Source: Camillea tinctor (taxonomy: Eukaryota; Ascomycota; Sordariomycetes; Xylariales; Xylariaceae). Taken from it: a DNA stretch of 64,000 nt. The notes under the pieces are model-generated. The model was not told where the DNA came from and made no database searches. It worked only from the letters and a program-made list of their open reading frames with translations. The stretch lies in the NCBI GenBank assembly GCA_022578605.1, contig MU394067.1, positions 310,001 through 374,000 of the forward strand, written 5' to 3'. Of the stretch, positions 46,313 through 55,494 are shown one piece after another (within the stretch, counting starts at the first letter, position 1; each line of letters begins with the position of its first letter). Both the position numbers and the translations under genes were made by a program.

Positions 46313-47601
46313 TCACAACTTCGACGTCTCCTTCAAGACCAATCCTCCCTCTTGTACGTCAAAGTCCCTTCCCTTCGCCATACCAAACCACTCCCGCAGC
46401 GCTTCCTCGCCGCCCTGCCCCGGATACAGCATGCTCGGCGCATATCCACTCCCCGGCACACCCGGCCCCTGCCCCTGCACACTCGGGTCCTCCGCCCTCT
46501 CATCCACCGCCAAGCACGGCGTATCCCTCAATCCCACCATCGGCCTCTGATCCCCCTCCCGCCCCTCCTTCTCCCCTTCTCTCAGCTCCGCATACTCCAG
46601 CACCGGCGTACAGCACGCATCCGTCCCATCAAACACCTCCTCCCACTCCCTCCGCGTGCGCCGCGCAAACACCTCCCCAAACACCCTCCTCATCTCCGGC
46701 CAGCACGCGCGGTCGTTCTGCCTCTCCTCCCACCCCTGGCCCCCCAGCCCCAGCCCCTTCACCAGCTGCGCGTAGAACCTCGCCTCCAGCGCCCCCACCG
46801 CGACGTACTTCCCGTCGCGCGTCGCATACGTGTCGTAGAACGGCGCGCCGCCATCGAGCAAATTCTCGCCGCGCGCGCGCACGCCCCCCAGCTCCCCCGA
46901 GCTCACCACCGCGCGCGCAAACGTCGCCACGTAGCTCGCCCCGTCCACCATGTTCGCCTCGACGACCTGTCCCTTCCCATCCCTTGCGCGCGCCAGCAGC
47001 GCCAGCAGCACGCCGTGCACCAGCGCCGCGCCGCCGCCCGCAAAGTCCGCGAGCAGGTTCCACGGCGCGTGGGGGCGCTGCCCGCGCCGCCCCAGCAGCC
47101 CCAGCACCCCCGCCACCGCCAGGTAGTTGATGTCGTGGCCGGCCATGCGCGCGTAGCGCCCCGCGCGGCGGAAGCCGGCCAGGCGCGCGTACACGAGCCG
47201 CGGGTTGAGGGCCAGCAGGGCCGCGGGCCCGAGCCCCAGGGTCTCGAGCACCCCCGGCCGGTACGGGTCGATGAGGATGTCGGCGCGCGAGGCCAGCCGG
47301 CGGATCAGGGACGCGCCGCCCGGCGATTTGAGGTCCACGGCGATGCTGCGCTTGCGGCGCGCGAGGATGTCCGGCGTTGGGGCGGGCGTGGGGGAGGAGC
47401 GCGCGCGGTCGATGCGCAGGACGTGGGCGCCGGCGTCGGCGAGGAGCATGCCGGCGAAGGGGCCTGGGGTGATGGTGGGTAAGATTCGTTTATATATATA
47501 TATAATTGGGCTTTTGGCGATGAGGATGGGGTGGGCTTACCGGGTGCGAGGCCGGCGAACTCGAGGACGAGGAGGCCCTTGAGGGGTGGGTCGCCGACCA
47601 T
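46313..47601 (-). CDS. CaiB/BaiF family CoA-transferase, alpha-methylacyl-CoA racemase-like
   Basis: Two exons (47541-47601 and 46313-47463) give 403 residues. The N-terminus reads LKGLLVLEFAGLAPGPFAGMLLADAGA, the conserved CoA-binding region. By alignment with AMACR, the general acid/base residues are present: His130 in AGHDINYLAV, Asp160 in NLLADFAGGG (30 residues later, as in the human enzyme) and Glu247 in AVGALEARFY. It probably epimerises 2-methylacyl-CoA thioesters during branched fatty-acid oxidation, perhaps in peroxisomes. The C-terminus is KETSKL; an SKL at the extreme end is the type 1 peroxisomal targeting signal, which supports this. The second exon is extremely G/C-rich, so it throws long spurious frames on the opposite strand. 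Confidence 0.92.
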
Positions 47602-48635
47602 GTTTGGTGACTATGTGCTACTTATAGATAGAGTGTTGTAAGTGAAGAGAAGAGATAGGTAGCGGAGTTACGAATGTGCTTTTTGACTTTTTCACATCGA
47701 TTCAATTGGAATGTTTACTGGTATGGAGAAATAATTTATTTAATGGGAGTCCATATATTTTACCACGAAGCAATAGGTATGGAGTTGAATAATGGGAAGA
47801 GGATGAGAGGGGGAGATGGTTTGATTTATTTTAATTCATGGACCCTGCGGAAGCTATAAGATGTCCCACAGGAGCTCTATATAGTTGCAGGGATTCGTGG
47901 AGGATTCCTGGAGGATCCCGCGTGTGGGGAACCGAGGCTTAAGAGGCTATGTACGAGCCCCCCCTTTTTTCTACAACTACCGAGCCAGTTCGATGATCTC
48001 ATATCAGAGTAGCAATATACATGTATGTATAGGTATACATATGCAAAATGGCGTTTTGGTGTTTTGGGTTTTCACCTGAACTTTGGTTGCAAATCACTCC
48101 AATTTGGTTAATTTGAACATCGTGAAAACCTCTCGGTGTTTTATAAACGTACCTAGGTGTGCACAAGTGCTAAGGTAACGGATACGAACTTCCCCGGGAA
48201 CTCATCGACTACCAACGAAGCATTATGATGAACAGGTGAGGCTGAAGTAGAGAGACTCGGAGAGCTTACATCGTATGGCAAGCTTACATGCATAGGAGCC
48301 TGCCTCTAAGTAACCCTTGGTAGCACAGATGTCCGTCTGTAAGACTTATACGGCCTTTATTACTCAATAGAGCTTGTTGCCTCGGGTGCAACCTATTTAT
48401 TCATAATCGCTCACGAAATGTATGAGACACCGGTTAGTATTCTGGAGGTAAAGCTAGCGTACAGTGAATACTGTTCGTATATGGTCTGGTGTTGTCTGTA
48501 TTCAAGATAATGATGTGCCGGGTTTTTGGTTCTAACAACTACCCCTTTTTTTCATCAACATAGCTTTGATGTTACTGAGGTTAGTCGAAGAGAAGTCAGG
48601 TTTTTGAGTTGTCGTTGGCATAAAATGCACCTGTC
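47602..48635. other. Intergenic region upstream of the CaiB-type gene
   Basis: It lies between the start of the CaiB-type gene and the 3' end of the IMPACT-like gene. It is A/T-rich. No gene or clear structure is seen. Confidence 0.5.
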
Positions 48636-49472
48636 CTACTTTCCCGAGCCTTTCTTCTTACTAGAGGAGGACGGTTCTGTAACCAAGCCTGCTTTAACAA
48701 AAGAATCCCTTGCAGCTTGGTTGATCAGGGCAAAGCGGCGAGGACCTAACTTGTGCCCCCCATACCAGCGAGTCACGACCACCATGACATTCCAGAGATC
48801 CATGAGTTGCATCAAATGTAGAAGGCGCCCTCCAGCAGCAGTCTCTCCATCGTCGTTGCAATCCTGGAACGTCGTGTTGTTGGGACCTTTGATTCTCCAT
48901 GCTGTCATGTTATGGGTTGCAGTCCGAACTTTTTTGTCTGAGGCAAGTAGATGCTGGAGATATGCTTCGGCCTCTGCCGTAGACGACACAGCAGCACAGC
49001 GAGCCACGAAGGTCGACCGAAGCTCAACAAACGGATCGGACATGACCCACGGCGGTTCTTTCATGCTCAGTTCATGAGGAGTGACATCGTCGGCGGAATC
49101 TTCCTCATGGGCTGAGGGTGCAGGGTCTGGTTCGTCTTGGGGTTCTGGAGCTAGGGTCTCTAACAATCTACCTAACTCCTCGATAGCATCGAACAGGCAT
49201 ACGGTGCCGGGCTGGTAAACATTCCCTAGTGCTTGACAGAAGAGAGAAAGCTCACGCGCAGCATCTCCTTTTCTCCCGTGTTCGCCGGTACTATTAGTAC
49301 CGATCACAGTGGGCGGTTCTTCAGGGTAAGCTGTGGGGAACTGGATACGAAGCGACGAGGATTCACCAGGCGGCTTTAATATGTAGACATTGTCATCACT
49401 AGACGGCACCAGACACCCATCGCCGTAAATGGAATTGATGGCTTCGATTTCATCGCGGAGTTCTTCTGACAT
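48636..49472 (-). CDS. IMPACT/YIH1 family protein (RWD + UPF0029)
   Basis: A single exon of 278 residues starting at ATG 49472 (MSEELRDEIEAINSIYGDGC). The N-terminal RWD domain (1-~105) has the IYGD motif and YPEEPPTV. An acidic linker follows (about 115-150). The C-terminal UPF0029 domain includes FVARCAAVSSTAEAEAYLQ, ATHNMTAWRI, DDGETAAGGRLLHLMQ, VVVTRWYGGHKLGPRRF and a basic tail (KKKGSGK). YIH1 and IMPACT bind Gcn1 and restrain activation of the eIF2-alpha kinase Gcn2; this role is inferred. In-frame codons upstream of the ATG contain other Met codons but lie in a poor, A/T-rich context, so the RWD-aligned start is preferred. Confidence 0.9.
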   Translation of the reverse strand: MSEELRDEIEAINSIYGDGCLVPSSDDNVYILKPPGESSSLRIQFPTAYPEEPPTVIGTNSTGEHGRKGDAARELSLFCQALGNVYQPGTVCLFDAIEELGRLLETLAPEPQDEPDPAPSAHEEDSADDVTPHELSMKEPPWVMSDPFVELRSTFVARCAAVSSTAEAEAYLQHLLASDKKVRTATHNMTAWRIKGPNNTTFQDCNDDGETAAGGRLLHLMQLMDLWNVMVVVTRWYGGHKLGPRRFALINQAARDSFVKAGLVTEPSSSSKKKGSGK

Positions 49473-50466
49473 GGTCAAGTTCCCAACTCTAGTTGTTTGG
49501 CTAAAAACACCAACAACTGTCTTTTTTCTAATACCTCCCCTCCTATTTAATCCACTATATGCTAAGGATATATCATATTTGGTTAGTTGGACTGGATGTG
49601 ACAAAACAATGGGATAGAAATAAAACAAAATAAAATGTGAGTGCTCATGAAAACAATTATGATCCATGTATCAACCCGTGCTGTATGGATGAAGTAGAAG
49701 TAACCTACTTATACGGATGCAATGATTGGATCGGGAACTTGAAACAACGCCTCCAAACGGATCTTGTACGAGTATAGCTAGAGGTAACCTATCTAGGTAG
49801 TCGGGGGTTTGGAAAGGGAAGATTAGGTTAGGGCTGGGTGATGTAGGAGGTAAGAAGAAGGCGATATGTAGGTTACCTAGGTACTAGGTTAAGTTAGTTG
49901 GTTAACTGCTGTACGCAATAAATCAAAGCGGCTTCCCACTTCATACCTAGAGTTCAAACCACGGCGATCCCTGCAAACAGAAATATTAAGGTTTTACTGT
50001 ACATATGTACTTACTAACAGAGGCTCACCCTCCCCCACTTAAGCTAAGCTTGGAATGCGGGAGATATATGTGAGAAAGAAAAAAAAAGAAACTAAAAAAA
50101 GTTAAGGCTACCCTCGGTGCCTCGAGGTTTCTACCCCTCCCCCTCCAAACCCTCCAAACTTCCCCCCTGTAATCTATAAAAAAGAATCTCTTCCAAGCTC
50201 CGTCCTCCGACTACAAAAGCGATTATCTCCAGAATCCCGCCCTTGGAGCCTTGCCGAGGATTAGAGAGTCCAAAGTCTAGAGTCCAAACCCGAGAGTAGA
50301 GAGGTATTACATATTCTCTACCATTTTACCTCATAACCTAACCTAACCACTTGACATATTCGGGTCCTAAGCATATAATATTCTTTTTTATTTAAAGGTC
50401 CCTTCTTAATTCACATATACTTCCTTTTTATTCTTCTCTACTTTTGTCTCCAATCCTTGTCCCAAG
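49473..50466. other. Divergent intergenic region
   Basis: It holds promoters for the IMPACT-like gene and the PP5 gene. It contains a perfect TACCTAGGTA at 49874-49883, several related motifs (49795, 49920), A-rich tracts (50075-50100) and pyrimidine-rich leader sequence. No gene is seen. Confidence 0.5.
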
Positions 50467-52289
50467 ATGGCATCTGCTGTAGAGCAGGCCACCGCCTTGA
50501 AGAATGAAGGCAACAAAGCCTTTGCTGCTCACGACTGGCCTGGTGCCGCTAAATTCTATACCCAGGCTATTGAACTGAATGATAAAGAGCCAACCTATTT
50601 CACCAACCGAGCCCAGGTTTGTCCCGACCCAACTTGCTACCTGACTAGCTGAGCCAGAGTCCTGGATCGCCGACAAGTGTTTGCTCGCGTGACTTACAAA
50701 ATTGCAGGCTCATATCAAGTCAGAGGCTTTTGGTTATGCCATAGCAGATGCTACCAGAGCCATAGAACTAAACCCGAAGCTTGTGAAGGTGCGTTGTCGC
50801 CTAGACCTATAGATTCTACCACTTTCTTCTGCTTTTCTGACATGATGATCTAGGCTTACTTCCGCCGCGCCGTTGCCTACGCTGCCATCCTCAAGCCGAA
50901 GGACGCCGTGAAGGACTTCAAGGAATGCGTGAGACTCGATCCCTCGAATAAGGATGCCAAGCTCAAGCTGGCCGAGTGCCAGAAGATTGTGCGCCAGCTC
51001 AATTTCTATGCTGCGATAGAGGTTGGCGACGAACCCTCGGCTGCCGAAGGACTCGATATCGACTCTATCGCAATAGAGCCCGACTACGATGGTGTGATTA
51101 TAAAAGATGAAATGACCCAAGAATTCATTGATGATATGATAGAGCGCTTCAAGAATGGCAAGAAGATCCACCGGAAATTCGTCTACCAGATTATCATCGC
51201 CGTCAAGAAGATCGTTTACGACGAGCCGACCATGGTGGAGATGACGATACCAGACGATATAAAACTCACAGTCTGTGGTGATACTCACGGTTAGTTTCGG
51301 TTCATGCTGCCAAATCACTTGCCCCCCGAGACTAACATTATACAAGGCCAATACTACGATCTGATGGAGCTCTTCAGATTAAACGGGCGTCCGTCCGATA
51401 AGCATTACTACCTATTCAACGGCGACTTTGTGGACCGAGGTTCATGGTCGACAGAAATCGCCCTGTTGCTATATGCCTATAAGTGGCTGCGTCCCCACGG
51501 CTTTTTCCTCAACCGGGGTAATCATGAGACGGACGACATGAACAAGGTCTACGGATTCGAGGGAGAATGCAAGGCCAAGTATAATGACCGGTGGGTTTGG
51601 TTCATATTATTTTTTTTCAAGGTGGTTCCCCCTTGTTCTGACTGAGATCAGCGTCTTCAAACTCTTCTCCGAGAGTTTCTCGGCATTGCCCCTAGCGACA
51701 CTCATTGGCTCCAGGTATCTTGTTCTACACGGTGGCCTGTTCTCGGATGACAACATAACACTCGATGATATCCGGAAGCTCAACAGACATGCTCAGAGGC
51801 AACCGGGCCAGTCTGGTCTGATGATGGAGATGTTATGGACGGATCCTCAGACAGCCCCAGGACGAGGCCCCAGCAAGCGAGGTGTAGGAATGCAGTTTGG
51901 GCCTGACGTAACCAAGAGATTCTGCGACAAGAATGGCCTGGATGCTATAATCCGAAGTCACGAAGTTCGCATGGATGGCTATGAGGAGGAGCACGACGGC
52001 AAGTGCATCACAGGTGAGTCGCTCATACCCAAGCCCCTGATCTAGTCCACCACGCTAACCCCTTTACAGTCTTCTCAGCGCCTAAGTACTGCGACCAGAC
52101 AGAGAACAGAGGAGCCTATATCAATATCGGACCTGACTATAAGCTCAGCTTCCACCAGTTTGATGCTGTGCCTCATCCTCCGATCCGGCCTATGGTAAGT
52201 CTTCCGCATGCGCTATATAGTAACAGTGTTCGTACTAGCTAACTATCCCACAGGCTTACGCCAACAACTCTCTTATGTCGATGATGTAA
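50467..52289 (+). CDS. ppt1: Serine/threonine protein phosphatase PP5-type (Ppt1)
   Basis: PP5/Ppt1 is an Hsp90-associated PPP-family phosphatase. Seven exons (50467-50616, 50708-50788, 50854-51289, 51347-51590, 51652-52013, 52070-52194 and 52254-52289) give 477 residues. The first ~120 residues are TPRs (LKNEGNKAFAAHDWPGAAKFY, NPKLVKAYFRRAVAY). The phosphatase signature follows: VCGDTHGQYYDL, NGDFVDRGSWS, LNRGNHETDDMN, LVLHGGLFSDD, IIRSHEVRMDGYE and VFSAPKYCD, all intact, so metal-binding Asp/His/Asn are present. The C-terminus MAYANNSLMSMM is typical of the PP5 group. All introns are canonical; exon 5's acceptor ATCAG preserves the VFKLFSESF frame. It is expressed divergently from the IMPACT-like gene. 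Confidence 0.97.
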
Positions 52290-52590
52290 AAGATGATTCA
52301 AAATGCCGGATGTCGGTATGTGATCTGGAATGGGTTTATGGCATGGTATTCTTGCATATATGACGATTCCCTCATCGTCATGGAAGCATTGGCGTTCCGG
52401 GGACCATATGAGAGGGAGGGCGAGGAAGATGATGTACAGTAGCATATACAATATCGAAAATTTAACGGGGGACCTTCAAATTGCGCCATAATTTTTTCGT
52501 TCGGTGAAGAATGCTGCCGTCGTCGTTTTTCGGTATTTTTTTTCTGTCTTCTGACTTCTGACTCCTCCCATCACCGGAGGTCTATCAATC
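52290..52590. other. Short convergent intergenic region
   Basis: It contains the 3' flanks of ppt1 and pop8. No gene is seen. Confidence 0.6.
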
Positions 52591-53031
52591 TCAACTAGAC
52601 CACATCCGCTGCTCCCCTTCCCGGCCCACCAGAGCCCCCAACCAGTCCGAACACCCTCTTATCCGCAGGGACACCCGCACACCATCCTGCACCGCGCCCT
52701 GCCACGCCGTGATCGCCGCCGCGAAACCCGCCAGGTCCTCGCGCGGCAGACGCACCCAGCAGCTGTGCCCCGAGACTTGCAGGATGTCCAGCGGCATCGA
52801 CAGCCCCGTCGCGCCGAGGAACTGCCGCAGGGCCGCCGTGCAGAACGATCGCACTTGCAGGGCGTCGAGGCCGGCGACGGGCCCAGAGTCGCTGTGCAGC
52901 TCTAGGTGGGCGTAGGAGTAAGGCGATTTGAGGGTGCGGGTCAGGAGCTCGTGGGCTTTTTTGGATTTGGCGGGGGATGGGGAAGGGGAAGGGGAGGCCA
53001 TGGGGAGGTCGGCGGGCGAGGCGGGGGACAT
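52591..53031 (-). CDS. pop8: RNase P/MRP subunit Pop8-like
   Basis: A single exon of 146 residues beginning at ATG 53031 (MSPASPADLP). A Ser/Pro-rich N-terminus precedes a compact domain that fits the Pop5/Rpp14/Pop8 fold: LKSPYSYAHLELHSD, DALQVRSFCTAALRQFLGATG, MPLDILQVSGHSCWVRLPREDLAGFAAAI and VSLRIRGCSDWLGALVG. Pop8 is a protein subunit of the RNase P and RNase MRP particles that process tRNA and rRNA precursors, in the nucleus/nucleolus. The open frame extends upstream past the ATG to 53274, but that part is low-complexity and contains no better start. The match rests on remembered fungal Pop8-like domains, so the call is probable rather than certain. Confidence 0.75.
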   Translation of the reverse strand: MSPASPADLPMASPSPSPSPAKSKKAHELLTRTLKSPYSYAHLELHSDSGPVAGLDALQVRSFCTAALRQFLGATGLSMPLDILQVSGHSCWVRLPREDLAGFAAAITAWQGAVQDGVRVSLRIRGCSDWLGALVGREGEQRMWSS

Positions 53032-53662
53032 GGTGGTGTGGGCTTGCCCTGCTGATGGGTTGGTTTGCTGGGCTTGGGGGGGGGGGGGATATATATGTAT
53101 GGGATTGAGTATGCGATGGCACAGAGGATAGGTAGGAGGCAATGTATAAGAGGATGGAATAGAGCTTGTAAGTGGAAAATATGACTTTAAAGGGTATTTT
53201 GTTGCGGGAGAGAGGAATTTCTGGTGTAGGTTAGGTGGAGCGCTACAACTTGGTGCCCCCACAGTAAAAAGCAATTAAGCTCCTCTGCTGCATATCGCTG
53301 TAAGTAAGATACGATAGCTATTTTGTTGTTAGGTAATTGCATATTTTATCGATAACCGCAAGCGTGCTGGCGTGTAGTGCTATGTACATATCGCATTAAG
53401 CCATTCCGACAAAGGTTCACTTTCACCTGAAGCTCTCTGTCTCTCTTACCTTCTTCTTTCTTTCTTTCTTTCTTTCTTCTCATCCAGCCCACCTTCAACG
53501 CGACGAGTTAGACTACCTAAACCAATCAACCAACTACCCAATACAAAGACGAACGTGCGAATACGATATCGATTTTTCTACCTTACCTAGCTAGAGATTT
53601 GCCCCCGGTTTTACTTTATTTACGAATTCCTAGCTTAGCTGCGAAACGAATCACCATCCATC
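53032..53662. other. Divergent promoter region of pop8 and spt4
   Basis: It contains a G run (53078-53088), a (TTTC)n microsatellite at about 53455-53477, and an A/C/T-rich leader before spt4. No gene is seen. Confidence 0.55.
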
Positions 53663-54290
53663 ATGGCCGATAACTTCGTTCCTCCCGGCCAGCAGCGCTA
53701 CACCCGCGCTTGCATGGTGTGCTCCATCGTCATGACGCAGGCTGTAAGTTCTCACACTGCACTTCCCCCCTCCATCACGGTGTGGGATATACACATCCAC
53801 ATCTACATACCATCAGGGCAACTACATCTCATCCAAGCTATCTCTCCACTCCCTACTCGTTTAACACATTACTCTAACCTTCCTTCTCGCACAGCGCTTC
53901 CGCTCCGAGGGCTGCCCCAACTGCCCGTTCCTCGACCTCAAGGGGTCGCCCGAAGCCATCGAGTCGTGCACGTCGGGCGTGTACGAGGGCCTCATGACCA
54001 TCGCCGACCCCAAGAAGTCGTGGGTCGCCAAGTGGCAGCGCATCGACGGCTTCGTGCAGGGCGTGTACGCCATGAAGGTCTCGGGCTCGCTGCCCGAGGA
54101 CGTGAAGGCGGCTATGGAGGACGAGGGGCATGTTTACATCCCGTGAGTTTCTTTTTTTGCCCTTCCCCCCTTTTCTACTCTTGTCTTTTTAGATGTATCT
54201 GGGAATTAGGCTGTGAGGTGGTGTGCATAGCCCAGGCTAACGTATGCTTGGTGTTGCAGACGCGATGGAAGCGCCGTGGAGCAGGACTAG
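53663..54290 (+). CDS. spt4: Transcription elongation factor Spt4
   Basis: Spt4 pairs with Spt5 to form DSIF, which helps RNA polymerase II processivity. Three exons (53663-53743, 53895-54142 and 54260-54290) give 119 residues, the family size. The zinc finger is [25 protein letters not shown]: Cys pairs ACMVC and GCPNC separated by about 13 residues. [35 protein letters not shown] and PGVY-like [12 protein letters not shown] complete the NGN-binding fold. The first intron splits the zinc finger between the two Cys pairs. The second (54143-54259) leaves only a nine-residue last exon (RDGSAVEQD), which is consistent with the family's short C-terminus. Confidence 0.96.
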
Positions 54291-55494
54291 AATGCCATCC
54301 CCACTGTCGCCACCGCCGACGACGACGACTTGTAGAACACATATCCTACCGCTACTATGGTTGCTACTTCTCCGAACCCGAGACCAACAATTTCGTCTCA
54401 CGTGTAGCAAGAAACGATTACGTGGGCAACCAAACGTACTGGTGTTCCCAGCCCAGAAGACGTCTAATAGTTCACGCTACAACGAGAGCAGTGAGATAGA
54501 TGATAGTTCTGTTACCTTTTTCTTCTTCCGCTTGTGTACCAAAAAAACGCATAGCATAATGGCGTACCATGGACGGATGTTTTTTTTTTTCTTTTGCTTG
54601 TTCTACGCGAAGACGTGCATATATACGGAAAAGGAGTACAAGGGGAAGGCGTTTTACGATCGATACCCACGCGATTATTGGAAAATAAAAAAGAAACAAA
54701 AAAGAGACGGGGTAGACGGAAATAAGGGTGTAGGGATATGAAGGTGATATACGAAGATAAAAAAGATTGGCATGGGGTTTTAGGAGAGAGTTTGGCTATA
54801 ATAAGGGGTCTTTTTTAACTCACGCAGTTCTCAATAGTAGAGTTGAAGAAATTGATTTGACTAACTACTAAAAAAGTTTCTTCACTGGTATTTCCCCTTT
54901 TTCTCTCAAGTGGCGGGAATGATGTGGGGTTTGAGAAAGTTCATTATTATCACTAGGCATAGCTGATGATTACCATCTCCTGGTTTGTTTCTATCACCCT
55001 AAACCCGGAGATAGATGGGTAACTTTACTAGGTAGGCACTTCAATAAACCAATTCCCATTCTTTCACGTTTGCGCGGTTTATAATAAAGGGGATTCGAGG
55101 TTAGGGGGTTAACTAGATGGCTATAGATAGGCAAGCTGCGTATACGGTTCACGGACTACAGTACATATCGATATGCTATATGTTATTACGATGTTGGTGG
55201 TTGCAATGTTTTATTAAAAAAAATTACGTGTTTTTTTCTTAAAAAAGGGGGGGAATATGCATAGGTTACGTCTGAGGCACAGAAGTAGGTATCGAAGGGA
55301 AATAGGGGTTAGTTCCATTAAGAGGAACGAACGAAGGAGGGAAGGGGGGAAGAAGAACTACTCCTGCTGTTTGCCGAAACCACAACCCTTCTTTCTTTTT
55401 TCCCCTCCCCTTTTCCCCCTCCTCGCCCCCCCCCTTCCCCTTCCTTCCTTCCTTCCTTCCTTTCCTTTCACCAGAATCCACAGCACAGCGAACA
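54291..55494. other. Intergenic region between convergent genes
   Basis: This is A/T-rich 3' flank of spt4, followed by T- and pyrimidine-rich sequence near 55375-55470, including a (TTCC)n microsatellite (about 55440-55465). The Lys/Phe-rich frames around 54480-54740 look like chance. No gene is seen. Confidence 0.55.

Noticed and set aside
46352..47482. 376-codon open frame on the + strand opposite the CaiB-type gene
   Set aside because: It is Arg/His/Pro/Ala-rich, has no domain-like pattern, and mirrors a very G/C-rich coding exon whose catalytic residues are recognisable on the other strand.
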